Shown in pieces: positions 49,128 to 58,146 of a DNA stretch of 64,000 nucleotides. The stretch is from a bacterium. GTDB lineage: Bacteria; Zixibacteria; MSB-5A5; GN15; FEB-12. The number at the start of each line of letters is the position of its first letter. Position 1 is the first letter of the stretch. The stretch spans positions 124,001 to 188,000 of the forward strand of contig JAHLKV010000003.1 of assembly GCA_020444475.1 (NCBI GenBank). Reading direction: 5' to 3'. Position numbers and translations under genes: made by a program. The notes under the pieces were generated by a model. It did not search any database. It had not been told where the DNA came from and worked only from the letters and a program-made list of their open reading frames with translations.

Positions 49128-50771
49128 CTACAATCCTGCGGTAACCTGGAATGAAAACTGCGTGTACCCGGATGGTGTCGAGTGTCTGCTGTAACGATGC
49201 GAGAGCTTCACTATCACACTCACGGCTTCAAACAGTGGTTGTTCGTGTTGCACATATCCGTACCAGTAGGCCGGCGAACCGTTAATGATTCGCGATGCGT
49301 TCGACCAGAGATCAACCCGGCCACCTTCTTCGAGATTGAACGTCGCCCGCACGAACCATGACCAGTACTTCTCTTCTGTATCGTCAGTTCGATCATGGTC
49401 GTACGTGTAGGCAATATATGTTCTGATCCGCACGGAACCATCGGTAAAACTCGGCTCGAATCGAATCCGCTGTTCCGTACTCTCTGTTGTCGGCAGGCAG
49501 CGGGTGTTATCGAGCGAGTAGTCGACTCTGAGCTCCCATCCTCTCCCGAACCCGCGAATCAGTCCGCAGAGAAGCTCGACTTCGCTGCTGTCCCGGTCGA
49601 TCGCGGAACCTTTGGCGCTGATAGTAAGATCAGTGCGTCTACCCAGCTGTCCGACCGTGCGCGCGTAGAGCCCCGACTGACCGGACCGACGGTCGCTGAA
49701 TTCATAGTCGACTTCGTTCAGCGTCTGTCGACGCGACAGACGGCCACTCTTCGATCCACTCAGCAGTCCGACAAAGCGGTCGTCGTAATGCCAGGCGGCA
49801 AGCCCGATCCGTCCGCCCTCCAGCCGATGCCGCCATTCACCGACCGCCGCCAGAGCGCCCGGTTCCGACCACTGTCTGGCCAGTTCGGCCGAAACCGCCC
49901 CCTTCTTATACCGATATGCAACCGTCAGCGCGGACTTGGTATCCGATACCCGACTCTCAGTTACTCTGTTAGCCAGTCTGGTTGCACCGCTCGTCACCGA
50001 GAGATCGACATTGCCAACCGAACGGGCGATGGTACCTCCAACGGTCTCTATCCGGTGACTCTGATCGCGAACCGTTGAAACAAGCCCCCTGGCAGTCCAC
50101 TCACCGAATGCCAGCGATACCGACCCGCCGTTGAAACCGCCGTAGTCCGGGAACAGAAGAGACTCACCGCTTAGCTTGTCTTCGAGCGAGAGCCTTCGCC
50201 CGGCATAGCCCAGCACCGTCCCCAGCCCATACCGCTCGGTGAACGAACCAAGCCTGACTCGCCTGAGTGCGCCGGTCGCGCTCCTGTATTCCACCGAACG
50301 CGACACTATCCGCTCGGCGCCGGTGTACTCCCGATCCATGCGCCCGTCGATCCGCCAGTGCTCATTCGGCTCGAATCGAATCGCCGACCGAAAGCGACTC
50401 CGTCCCCCGTCCACGAGCTCCCGCCCACTCCGATAACGCACGTACCCGTGCGATACATGCGAGGCAGTATCGACAAACGCACCTGCCTGTTCCGATTCCA
50501 GCTCGGTCCAGAGCGGGGCGTAGTCACTCAGGAAATCGGCGAGATTGGGGATTTCATCGTAGAGGTACAAAGCGGACGTATCAACCCCTGTGCGGGAGAG
50601 TTCGAGAAGACGATGGTATTCGTTAATCCCGATCTCCCCCCTCTCGAGCGCCTGGCGAATCTCATCCTCCGATGGAAACACCAGCGTCGATATCCCTTGC
50701 CCGGACGCCGACGATGTCAGGCACGATGCAGTCAGCCAGAGAGCAACCAGGCTGACCAGAAAGCGCGTCAA
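49128..50771 (-). CDS. predicted outer-membrane beta-barrel protein
   Basis: A 547-residue exported protein with a TTG start overlapping the sigma-54 activator stop (TTGA). A signal peptide is followed by a helical segment (PSEDEIRQALERGEIGINEY, then residues to about 75) and then a long alternating-strand barrel region rich in Arg/Tyr/Ser (YVRYRSGRELVDGGRSRFRS, GRMDREYTGAERIVSRSVEY) ending in a typical outer-membrane final strand, FSFQVTAGL with aromatic residue near the end. Resembles large uncharacterised barrels of FCB bacteria that sometimes carry helix-hairpin-helix domains; no such domain is certain here. Confidence 0.7.
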   Translation of the reverse strand: MTRFLVSLVALWLTASCLTSSASGQGISTLVFPSEDEIRQALERGEIGINEYHRLLELSRTGVDTSALYLYDEIPNLADFLSDYAPLWTELESEQAGAFVDTASHVSHGYVRYRSGRELVDGGRSRFRSAIRFEPNEHWRIDGRMDREYTGAERIVSRSVEYRSATGALRRVRLGSFTERYGLGTVLGYAGRRLSLEDKLSGESLLFPDYGGFNGGSVSLAFGEWTARGLVSTVRDQSHRIETVGGTIARSVGNVDLSVTSGATRLANRVTESRVSDTKSALTVAYRYKKGAVSAELARQWSEPGALAAVGEWRHRLEGGRIGLAAWHYDDRFVGLLSGSKSGRLSRRQTLNEVDYEFSDRRSGQSGLYARTVGQLGRRTDLTISAKGSAIDRDSSEVELLCGLIRGFGRGWELRVDYSLDNTRCLPTTESTEQRIRFEPSFTDGSVRIRTYIAYTYDHDRTDDTEEKYWSWFVRATFNLEEGGRVDLWSNASRIINGSPAYWYGYVQHEQPLFEAVSVIVKLSHRYSRHSTPSGYTQFSFQVTAGL

Positions 50772-52189
50772 TTCAGGTTGTACTTATTGATCTTCCGATA
50801 CAATGTTCTCTCCCCTATTCCGAGCCGTCGGGCGGTTTCCTTGCGGTTGCCGCCAGTGGCGGTCAATGTCTGCTCTATCAACATGCGTTCCATGTCATCC
50901 ATAGTTGCGTTTTCGGGCGGCGCGCCATGCTCGCCGACAATCGATTGCGCCGGGTTTTCGTCGGGCAGGTGCGACGTGATCAGATCGCGAAGCATCTTAA
51001 CCTCGTTGCCGAGCTGAAGAATCGCCCGATAAATCAGCTCCTGCCCTGCTTCCTCGACCGTCTTTCCGGTCGACACCGGAAGATTCGTCCCGCCGGCATG
51101 CTGCTCGGCGATAAAGCGCTCGACATCACTCGCCTCCACCAGTCCGCTCGGCTTCAGCGCCGCCATGCGGGTGACGAAATTGCGAAGCTGCCGGACATTG
51201 CCCGGCCAGTCATAGCGGGTCAGCAGATTCAGCGCCGAGTCGGTGTAGTTCGGCTCGCGGCCAGCATCCCAGAAATGATGCAAGAGCGGCTGAATATCCT
51301 GCGGCCGCTCCAGCAGCGGCGGCACGAACAGTTTCACCACCCCGATCCGGAAATACAAATCGTCGCGGAACTGCCGCTCGGCAATAGCTTCGGTCAAATC
51401 GCGATTCGTCGCAGCTACCACCCGCACGTCGACTTTGCGCGGTGTCGAAGAACCTACCGGATAGTAGGTACCGTCCTCGAGCACGCGAAGCAGCTTCACC
51501 TGCATGTTGGGCGTGGTCTCGCCGATTTCATCGAGAAAAATCGTCCCGCCGTCGGCTTTGTGAAACAATCCTTCACGTTTTGCCACGGACCCGGTAAACG
51601 CTCCCCGTTCGTGACCAAACAGCTCCGATTCGAGAATTCCCTCGGCCAGCGCCCCGCAGTTGATTGCAACAAACGGGTTGCCGGATCGCCCGGAATCCTT
51701 ATGCAGCGCCCGAGCGGTCAGTTCCTTGCCCACACCCGATGGCCCGACCACCAGCACGGAGGCATCGGTCGGCGCGATGCGTTCGATCGTGCGGGCTATC
51801 GTGCGAAGCTGCGGTGAGCGACCGACAAAACCGTACCGTTCCAACAGCCTCTTGTCTTCGAGAATCTGCGTGAGCTTATCCTGTAATCCGGATTGGCCGT
51901 ACTCCAAAGTCAGGTGGCCATCGATATAGGCCTCGTGATCATCAGGATGCCGTTGCTCGTCGGCAAAACGCCAGATATCGACCAGCGGATTGTAGCGGCG
52001 GATACGCGTTGCTACCGCCTGCGTCAGGTCGACCCGGTCCTCATCGACCAAAACGATATCGACCCGCGTTTCCTTGACCAGCTGATACAATTCGGAGAGT
52101 TCGGTGACAACCGTCCCGATCCCATCCCACGTAATCCCATCCTGCGCCTTCCTTCCCGGCGCAATCAATACGACCAGTCGTGATACCAT
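50768..52189 (-). CDS. sigma-54 activator (bEBP) with atypical N-terminus
   Basis: A 473-residue enhancer-binding protein. Walker A GPSGVGKE at 149-156, GAFTGS sigma-54-contact loop at 196-201, Walker B GGTIFLDEIG at 214-223, and a Fis-type helix-turn-helix at 433-473 (GGNRKETARRLGIGERTLYR). The N-terminal 118 residues look like a receiver fold (VDIVLVDEDRVDLTQAVATR) but I do not see the acidic pair, phospho-Asp and Lys set in place, so it may be a pseudo-receiver sensing something else. The regulated promoters are unknown. Sandwiched between rnr and barrel genes. Confidence 0.9.
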   Translation of the reverse strand: MVSRLVVLIAPGRKAQDGITWDGIGTVVTELSELYQLVKETRVDIVLVDEDRVDLTQAVATRIRRYNPLVDIWRFADEQRHPDDHEAYIDGHLTLEYGQSGLQDKLTQILEDKRLLERYGFVGRSPQLRTIARTIERIAPTDASVLVVGPSGVGKELTARALHKDSGRSGNPFVAINCGALAEGILESELFGHERGAFTGSVAKREGLFHKADGGTIFLDEIGETTPNMQVKLLRVLEDGTYYPVGSSTPRKVDVRVVAATNRDLTEAIAERQFRDDLYFRIGVVKLFVPPLLERPQDIQPLLHHFWDAGREPNYTDSALNLLTRYDWPGNVRQLRNFVTRMAALKPSGLVEASDVERFIAEQHAGGTNLPVSTGKTVEEAGQELIYRAILQLGNEVKMLRDLITSHLPDENPAQSIVGEHGAPPENATMDDMERMLIEQTLTATGGNRKETARRLGIGERTLYRKINKYNLN

Positions 52190-52199
52190 CGTGTCTAAT

Positions 52200-54413
52200 C
52201 TATTTCCGTCGATTTTTCTTTTTCTTTTTGGGCCGCGGCTTCTTTTTCTCGACCGTCGTCAGCGCTTTGCCCTTTTTACCGACCGGCTTGAAAGGCTTTG
52301 GCTTCCGTTTCTCCCGCTCCTCGGAGATAAACAGGTCGACCTGCCCGGCGATCGTATCGACCGACATCACACCGACCTTCACGGCGTCGCCGAGACGGAA
52401 CGTCCGCCCGTGACGCGTGCCGACCATGCGATAGTTGTTCTCTTCATAGCGGTAATAGTCATCTTCCATCGACGACATCTTGACCAGGCCTTCGACCCCG
52501 AGGTTGTCGAGGCGGACGAAAAAGCCGTAGGTCGTCACACCGGAGATAACACCGGTGTATTCCTCGCCGAGATGGTTGGCCATAAAGGCCACCTGTTTGA
52601 TCTTCACCGCCTGCCGCTCGGCCGCTTCGGCCTGACGCTCCGTCTCGGAGCAGTGCTCGCCGACATGGTCAATGACATTCGTCACCCGCTTCGTGAACGC
52701 CGCGTTAAACTTCTTCTCACGAAGTTTCCTGAGCAGGCGATGTACCAGCAGGTCGGGATAGCGCCTGATCGGCGACGTAAAATGCGTGTAGTGCGTGAAG
52801 GCCAGTCCGAAGTGGCCAATATTCTCGCGCTGGTAGACGGCTTTTTTCATCGAGCGAAGCATCAGTTCATTGATGAAGTCCGCCTCGGGAGCGTCTTTGA
52901 TCTCCTCGAGAAAATGCGAAAAATCTCCCGGACGCATATTCTTCGACACCGGGAAATGATAGCCGAGCCGCTTCACCATATACGAAAACGCCTCGAGCTT
53001 CTCCAAATCCGGCTTGTCGTGGACGCGGTAGATAAACGGACGCCCCTGACGAAAAACCTCGAGCGCCACCGCCCGGTTGGCGGCCAGCATAAACTCCTCG
53101 ACCAGACGGTGCGACTCTAGCCGTATCTTGTGGCCCAGTTCGAGCACCTCGCCTTTCTGGTTGAGAATGATCTTCGCTTCGGGAAGGTCGAAGTCCAGTG
53201 AACCTTCCGACATCCGTCGCCTGGTCAGTAGCTGCGCCAGTTCACGTGCCAACCGAAGGTTGTCGGCGATGCGCTCGACCTTTGTCGGCACGGCGTTGCC
53301 GTCGAAAAAGTCCTGCACTTCCTCGTAGGCAAGCTTCGCCACCGACTTGATAACCGTGTCCGCAAACGTCCACCCGGTCATCTTGCCTTTTTTGTCGAAC
53401 TCCAGCAACGCCGAATGTGCCAGCCGCTTGCGGGACGGTTTGAGAGAACAGACGTCGTTGGAGAGATTCTCCGGAAGCATCGGGATCACCATCCCCGGCA
53501 GGTAGACCGAATTCCCCCGTTTAAATGCCTCGTCATCGAGCGCCGTCCCCGGCTCTACAAAATACGAAACGTCGGCGATATGCACGCCCAGCTTGTAACC
53601 ATTGGCGGTCTTCTCGACCGACACCGCATCGTCATGGTCTTTGGCGTCGGATGGGTCGATCGTATAGATGCACTCTTTGGTTAGATCGAGACGGTCGGCC
53701 ATCGACTCCGGTGTCAACCTGGCCGCCGCAAGCTCGGCCGAATCGAGAACCTCGGCAGGGAACTCTTCGGGCAGATCAAAACTCTTGATCACGGCCCGCA
53801 TATCGACCCCCGGCTGACCGGGGAATCCCAACCGCTCGGTGATCTTGCCTTCGGGGTTCAGCCACTGACTTTCCCATGCCACCAGCACCGCGACAACTTT
53901 CTCACCGTCTTTGGCGCCGTTCGTCTCGGTCGCGGGAATATAAATATCCCGATGGAAACGCGGGTTGTCCGGCACGACATGGGCGAAACTGCGTGACGTG
54001 TGAAAGACGCCGACTATGTTCCGTTTGGCGCGTTCGATCACCCGGATCACACTGCCGGCCTCGCGGCCGAAATGCATACCGGTCAGGCGGACCATCACCC
54101 GGTCACCATCCATCGCGGTCTTGAGATCGTTCTGAGGGATCAGGATGTCTTCGAGATCCCCCTCGCGTGCGACAAATCCCATGCCCTTGCGATTGATCGA
54201 GATCGTCCCGATCAGAACATTGAGGTCTTTGGCCAGCCCGAGTCGGCCGCCTTTGATTTTGACCAGTTCACCGGATTCGATCAGCGCCTTGACGTCTTTG
54301 CGGAAAGCCGAGTAGCCGGACTCTTCGATTCCGAGTGCTTTGGCTAAATCTTTTGTCCGCAACGGCCTGTCGGCGTCGATCCGGAAGAATTCGAGTATTT
54401 TTTCTTTATGCAT
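52200..54413 (-). CDS. rnr: ribonuclease R
   Basis: A 737-residue RNase R. It has an N-terminal helix-turn-helix, cold-shock domains (about 60-215), the RNB domain with catalytic acidic motif IDPSDAKDHDD at 252-262, a C-terminal S1 domain (about 630-715, TGVISGVTTYGFFVRLDNLG) and a Lys/Arg-rich tail (EKKKPRPKKKKKNRRK-like). It degrades structured RNA 3' to 5'. The promoter gives almost no leader, so translation may be leaderless. First gene of the six-gene operon. Confidence 0.95.
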   Translation of the reverse strand: MHKEKILEFFRIDADRPLRTKDLAKALGIEESGYSAFRKDVKALIESGELVKIKGGRLGLAKDLNVLIGTISINRKGMGFVAREGDLEDILIPQNDLKTAMDGDRVMVRLTGMHFGREAGSVIRVIERAKRNIVGVFHTSRSFAHVVPDNPRFHRDIYIPATETNGAKDGEKVVAVLVAWESQWLNPEGKITERLGFPGQPGVDMRAVIKSFDLPEEFPAEVLDSAELAAARLTPESMADRLDLTKECIYTIDPSDAKDHDDAVSVEKTANGYKLGVHIADVSYFVEPGTALDDEAFKRGNSVYLPGMVIPMLPENLSNDVCSLKPSRKRLAHSALLEFDKKGKMTGWTFADTVIKSVAKLAYEEVQDFFDGNAVPTKVERIADNLRLARELAQLLTRRRMSEGSLDFDLPEAKIILNQKGEVLELGHKIRLESHRLVEEFMLAANRAVALEVFRQGRPFIYRVHDKPDLEKLEAFSYMVKRLGYHFPVSKNMRPGDFSHFLEEIKDAPEADFINELMLRSMKKAVYQRENIGHFGLAFTHYTHFTSPIRRYPDLLVHRLLRKLREKKFNAAFTKRVTNVIDHVGEHCSETERQAEAAERQAVKIKQVAFMANHLGEEYTGVISGVTTYGFFVRLDNLGVEGLVKMSSMEDDYYRYEENNYRMVGTRHGRTFRLGDAVKVGVMSVDTIAGQVDLFISEEREKRKPKPFKPVGKKGKALTTVEKKKPRPKKKKKNRRK

Positions 54414-54420
54414 ACGATAG

Positions 54421-54450
54421 ATTATACAAGGCTGGAGGGGGGTTGGTCAA
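54421..54450 (-). promoter_or_regulatory. sigma-70 promoter of rnr (leaderless)
   Basis: Minus strand TTGACC (54445-54450), 18 nt, TATAAT (54421-54426). Only 7 nt separate the -10 from the rnr ATG, so transcription should begin at or next to the start codon. Confidence 0.75.
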
Positions 54451-54508
54451 TCACAATTGGCAGAATACGGCCAAAATGGCAGAAGGCCACGTCTCCACAA
54501 TCGACATC

Positions 54509-54537
54509 AAAAAGGCCCGCCGGAAACCGACGGGCCT
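54509..54537 (-). terminator. intrinsic terminator of the Spy-like operon
   Basis: Stem AGGCCCG with CGGGCCT; the minus strand then reads TTTTT. Located 34 nt after the Spy-like stop. Confidence 0.8.
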
Positions 54538-54570
54538 GCTGGAGGAAGCGATTGAAACGTCCAATGAGGA

Positions 54571-55152
54571 TCAGTCGTCGTCCTGCATTCCGCGACGATA
54601 ACCTTTCCCCATGCCGCGTTGGTCGTCCCTATCGTCCCATCTATCTGCTCTGCGCTCTTTCACCATCGTCTTGATCTGGTCACGCTGTTCCTCGGTCAGA
54701 ACATTGCGGACCGCCATGTGGTGCGAATAGCGCATCTTGTTCAGATCACCTTTCAGTTTGGTCACCTTGTCGATTCCGGCCAGCACGTCGGCCTCGAGTG
54801 CATCGTCCTTCATCATCTGGGTGCGAAGCTGGACCTGCGCCTTCTCGAGTGCGGCCTCTTTGTCTATTCGCTCCATCTGGAAATCGGTAACCATCTTCTC
54901 GATCGTGGTCTTCTGATCGGCCGTCAGACCGATCTCATCGGCATTGCGAAGCAGCATCCGGGCGCCGGGCATACCCTGTCCCATGCCGCGACCCATGCCC
55001 TGTCCCATGCCGGGACCGCCATGCATACCGCGACCGCCGCCCATCATCGGACCGGAGCCGTCGCACACGCCGCGCGGATGTCCCGGCTGGGCGTAGACCA
55101 GCGCCGCCGGAATCAGCAGCGCAGCCAGTAGTACAATCATTGTCCGTTTCAT
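54571..55152 (-). CDS. Spy/CpxP-like periplasmic protein
   Basis: A 193-residue exported protein (signal peptide MKRTMIVLLAALLIPAALVY, cleavage near AQP). A Gly/Met-rich segment (MMGGGRGMHGGPGMGQGMGR) is followed by a four-helix LTxxQ-type domain (LTADQ in IGLTADQKTTIEKMV, and LTEEQ in NVLTEEQRDQIKTMVKE), typical of Spy/CpxP/ZraP chaperones and metal sensors. The Met/His-rich loop may bind Cu. It is the last gene of the sigma/anti-sigma/Spy-like group. Confidence 0.85.
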   Translation of the reverse strand: MKRTMIVLLAALLIPAALVYAQPGHPRGVCDGSGPMMGGGRGMHGGPGMGQGMGRGMGQGMPGARMLLRNADEIGLTADQKTTIEKMVTDFQMERIDKEAALEKAQVQLRTQMMKDDALEADVLAGIDKVTKLKGDLNKMRYSHHMAVRNVLTEEQRDQIKTMVKERRADRWDDRDDQRGMGKGYRRGMQDDD

Positions 55153-55189
55153 TGTGAGGTTCCTTTCTCTCTTCTTCTATACGTGAACG

Positions 55190-55846
55190 TTATGGTTGCT
55201 CATCCGGAGCCCCCGGACCGCCCGGACCGCCGCGACGGTTCTGGAAACCGCGCACGCGCTCGAGCAGTTCGTACTCGAATCGGTCGTGGAAAATCACCAG
55301 CTTGCCCATCTGCACCGGCGTCAGAATATCGCTCACGTCGGCCGCAAACGACTGGAACGCGCCGATCCGCCGCTGAAGCTTGGTTCGCACCGAGTCGATC
55401 TCCGCCATGATTGCCTTGCTGTCCGGGTCTTCCTGCTTCACCAGGTCGACCAGCCGCTCGACATGCTTTCTGCGCTCGGTCTCCAGAGAGTCTTCAGTCG
55501 CGCGAAGCTGCTTGAACCGGGTCAGGAACGCGATCTCCTGATCGTCTTTCAGATCGAGAAACTCCAGCAGCTTGAGCATGCGGAACTGCTCAATATGCTT
55601 GCGCATCTCGGCCGGGTCCTTGTCGAACGGTCCACTCCGCCTCCCGCCATACGGGCGATCATCACCAAACATCGGCGAGTCCGTCTGACACAAAAAGATC
55701 GGCAGCGGGCCGCCCGGCGTGTCAAACATCACCGGCGGCTCGTCCATCCATGGACTCGGCGCACTGTCGAGGTTGTCCGACGAGTTGTCGCCTGACCAGG
55801 CCGCGGGCGATAACAGCAGAAGTGCAATTATCAGTCGTAGTATCAC
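55190..55846 (-). CDS. periplasmic Spy-like helical protein
   Basis: A 218-residue exported protein, GTG start (AGGAG 7 nt upstream) overlapping the anti-sigma stop. Signal peptide MILRLIIALLLLSPAAWSG; then a Pro/Gly-rich stretch, then long helices (about 75-190) with KLLEFLDLKDDQEIAFLTRF, and ILTPVQMGKLVIFHDRFE, which is the LTxxQ motif region of Spy/CpxP-like proteins. A periplasmic stress sensor working with the neighbouring sigma and anti-sigma factors is likely by analogy with ZraP/CnrX-type modules. Confidence 0.75.
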   Translation of the reverse strand: MILRLIIALLLLSPAAWSGDNSSDNLDSAPSPWMDEPPVMFDTPGGPLPIFLCQTDSPMFGDDRPYGGRRSGPFDKDPAEMRKHIEQFRMLKLLEFLDLKDDQEIAFLTRFKQLRATEDSLETERRKHVERLVDLVKQEDPDSKAIMAEIDSVRTKLQRRIGAFQSFAADVSDILTPVQMGKLVIFHDRFEYELLERVRGFQNRRGGPGGPGAPDEQP

Positions 55847-56358
55847 AGCAGGTCTCCTACATCAAAGTTTGCCTCAAGATACTCCAGTTCATCCTCGGTC
55901 AGGTCGCCGAGCAGTCGCTCGGTCGATGCTGTCCCGTCGCCGGCCACCGCATCCTGCAGCAAGACCTGTACGTCGATGTCGGCCAGCGCATACAGCTCGG
56001 ACTCGTACTCGTTCACCTGACTCAGAAGAGTCGTGGTATCCAGCGACGACGCTGTCCCTGACGGGGTCTCTTTCAACTGAATCAACCCGGTCTGCACGCC
56101 GACATACGCCGTCCCCACCACCAGCACCACCGCTGCGGCCGATGCTACCAGCTGTTTCCAGGCCGGCGTGATGCGCGGACGGGAGGCTATCGAAGTCGTC
56201 TTTTCGGCGGCGTCAATCTTCTCGTTCAGGCGTGCGACCGCCTGTTCGAGATCGAAATCATCCGGCAGGAAGTCCTGATCGGAGCCGAGGAAATCTTGCA
56301 AATCATCGAGACGATCATCATCGTCATCGAACTCATAAGGTCGTTTCATATCATCCAT
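55843..56358 (-). CDS. probable anti-sigma factor, single-pass
   Basis: Start at the ATG of MDDMKRPYE, which overlaps the sigma stop (TGATG); 171 residues. An acidic N-terminal domain (DDDDDRLDDLQDFLGSDQD), one helix with N-cap (LEQAVARLNEKIDAAEKTT), a membrane segment at about 70-95 (LVASAAAVVLVVGTAYVGVQ), and a periplasmic domain ending in YLEANFDVGDLL. No zinc-finger HxxxCxxC motif, so anti-sigma function is inferred from gene order (sigma, this, Spy-like, Spy-like). Confidence 0.68.
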   Translation of the reverse strand: MDDMKRPYEFDDDDDRLDDLQDFLGSDQDFLPDDFDLEQAVARLNEKIDAAEKTTSIASRPRITPAWKQLVASAAAVVLVVGTAYVGVQTGLIQLKETPSGTASSLDTTTLLSQVNEYESELYALADIDVQVLLQDAVAGDGTASTERLLGDLTEDELEYLEANFDVGDLL

Positions 56359-56918
56359 CACTTCCACCCCTTCTCTTTGGCGTGGGTGCGAAGTTTGGCC
56401 ACTGCTTCCCGATAGTTGGTCTTGACCGTCCCGAGCGCGTTGCCGGTAGTCTCGGCGATCTCCGCAAACGACATCTGCCTGTAAAAACGAAGGTTGAACA
56501 CGAGTCGCTGCTTTTCGGGCAGGGTGGCCATGAAGGCCAGGACCCCTTCCCGAAGGTCATGCGTATGCATCTGCCGATCAGGACGATCAGCATCGGAGCC
56601 TGCCGCAGATGCCGCTATGGTATCGGTCAGCGGATATTCGCGTCGAGCGTTGAGAAAGTTCAAAGTCTTATTGGAGGCGATTCGGAACAGCCAGCTCTCG
56701 AATTTGGCCTCGCCGCGGAACCCGGAAAGATTCTGCCAGGCGGCCAGCAGGCTCTCCTGGGCGAGATCCATCGCGGCATCGCGGTCGCTGGTCATTCGAT
56801 ATGTCAGAGCTACGAGTGGTTTCATAACCTGTCTGGCCAGCGCGGAAAACGCCTGGCGGTCTCCCTGTTGGGCTAATCGTACCAGTTCTGCCTGGTCTGC
56901 GTTAGTTCCTTCTGCCAT
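56358..56918 (-). CDS. ECF RNA polymerase sigma factor 2
   Basis: A 186-residue group-4 sigma factor. Region 2: GDRQAFSALARQVMKPLVAL, AAMDLAQESLLAAWQNLSGF, FESWLFRIASNKTLNFLNAR. Region 4: LPEKQRLVFNLRFYRQMSFA, and NALGTVKTNYREAVAKLRTH. The RpoE-type layout and following anti-sigma plus Spy-like genes point to an extracytoplasmic stress regulon. No clear autoregulatory promoter was found upstream, where the mreB terminator lies. Confidence 0.93.
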   Translation of the reverse strand: MAEGTNADQAELVRLAQQGDRQAFSALARQVMKPLVALTYRMTSDRDAAMDLAQESLLAAWQNLSGFRGEAKFESWLFRIASNKTLNFLNARREYPLTDTIAASAAGSDADRPDRQMHTHDLREGVLAFMATLPEKQRLVFNLRFYRQMSFAEIAETTGNALGTVKTNYREAVAKLRTHAKEKGWK

Positions 56919-56987
56919 CCCAATCCAGTTGCTGGAGATAAGACAGGTTCATGGCTCCAAAGATTAATACCCGACCAAAAAGCGCCA

Positions 56988-57017
56988 CAAAAAAACGGCC
57001 GGAGCGACTCCGGCCGT
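56988..57017 (-). terminator. intrinsic terminator of mreB
   Basis: Stem ACGGCCGGAG with CTCCGGCCGT around CGA; seven T follow on the minus strand. Confidence 0.92.
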
Positions 57018-57038
57018 TGATTCGTAACTTGTTGCGGC

Positions 57039-58067
57039 TCAATCTTTCCGACTGCGTTCCAGAACCTTCGTATACTGGGCCAGATTATCCAGTACCCGCC
57101 CTGTCCCGCGCACCACGCAGGTCAGCGGATCATCGGCCACATTAACCGGCAGGTTGGTTTCGGCCCGAAGCCGCTTATCCAGCCCGCGAAGCAGCGCCCC
57201 GCCGCCGGTCAGGATTATGCCCCGCTCCAGAATATCCGATGCCAGCTCCGGTGGGGTCTGCTCCAGCGCCTGCCGGACCGCCTCGACTATGATATCGAGC
57301 GTCTCAGAGAGGGCCTCCCGCACCTGCGCCGACGAGATCTTGAGGTTTTTCGGAACGCCGGCCACCAAGTCGCGTCCCTTAATCTCCATCGAAAGCTCTT
57401 TATCCATCTGGTACGCCGAACCGACCTTGATTTTGATATCTTCAGCCGTCAGTTCACCGATCAACAGATTGTAGTTTTTCTTGAAGTAGTTGATGATGGC
57501 ATCGTTGAATTCATCACCGGCGACACGGATCGACGTATCGTTCACGATACCGTTCAGGGCTATCACTGCAATCTCCGACGTACCACCGCCGATATCGATA
57601 ATCATAATACCGGTCGGCTGGTCGACTGCCAGTCCGACACCAATCGCCGCAGCCATCGGCTCGGCCAGCAGGTAAACCTCGCGGGCCCCCGCATTTTCGG
57701 CGGAGTCGCGGACAGCACGCTTTTCCACTTCGGTGATTCCCGACGGCACCGAGATGACGACCCTGGGCTTCATCAGGTACTTGTGCTTGACCACCCGGCG
57801 GATGAAATCGGCGATCAGACGCTCGGACATCTCGAAGTCGGCAATCACACCGTCTTTCAGCGGACGGATAGCTTCGATCCCCCCGGGTGTGCGACCGGTC
57901 ATTTCCTTGGCGGCCGATCCAATAGCCAGGATCTTGCCGGAGGACTTCTCGATCGCTACTACCGATGGTTCATTGAGAACAATACCCTGATTGCGGACAT
58001 AGACGAGAGTATTGGCGGTGCCGAGATCGATCCCGATATCGTTCGAGAGCATGTCAAAAAAGCCCAA
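57039..58067 (-). CDS. mreB: rod shape-determining protein MreB
   Basis: A 342-residue MreB. I choose a TTG start (GFFDMLSNDIG) because it restores the usual MreB N-terminus and has AGGG 8 nt upstream; MLSNDIG would lack the amphipathic N-terminal residues. The actin-type motifs are IGIDLGTANTLV (phosphate-1), IIDIGGGTSEIAVIAL (phosphate-2) and ILTGGGALLRGLD (adenosine). It scaffolds lateral cell-wall synthesis, so the cell is rod-shaped or elongated. mreC/mreD do not follow; the gene stands alone between a promoter and a terminator. Confidence 0.95.
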   Translation of the reverse strand: MGFFDMLSNDIGIDLGTANTLVYVRNQGIVLNEPSVVAIEKSSGKILAIGSAAKEMTGRTPGGIEAIRPLKDGVIADFEMSERLIADFIRRVVKHKYLMKPRVVISVPSGITEVEKRAVRDSAENAGAREVYLLAEPMAAAIGVGLAVDQPTGIMIIDIGGGTSEIAVIALNGIVNDTSIRVAGDEFNDAIINYFKKNYNLLIGELTAEDIKIKVGSAYQMDKELSMEIKGRDLVAGVPKNLKISSAQVREALSETLDIIVEAVRQALEQTPPELASDILERGIILTGGGALLRGLDKRLRAETNLPVNVADDPLTCVVRGTGRVLDNLAQYTKVLERSRKD

Positions 58068-58146
58068 CGTACATCCCTTTACGTTCGAGTAAGCAAGCTG
58101 CCCTGTGTGACGGGCTATACGGCTAGTATCGATCCCGCCGCCAAAT

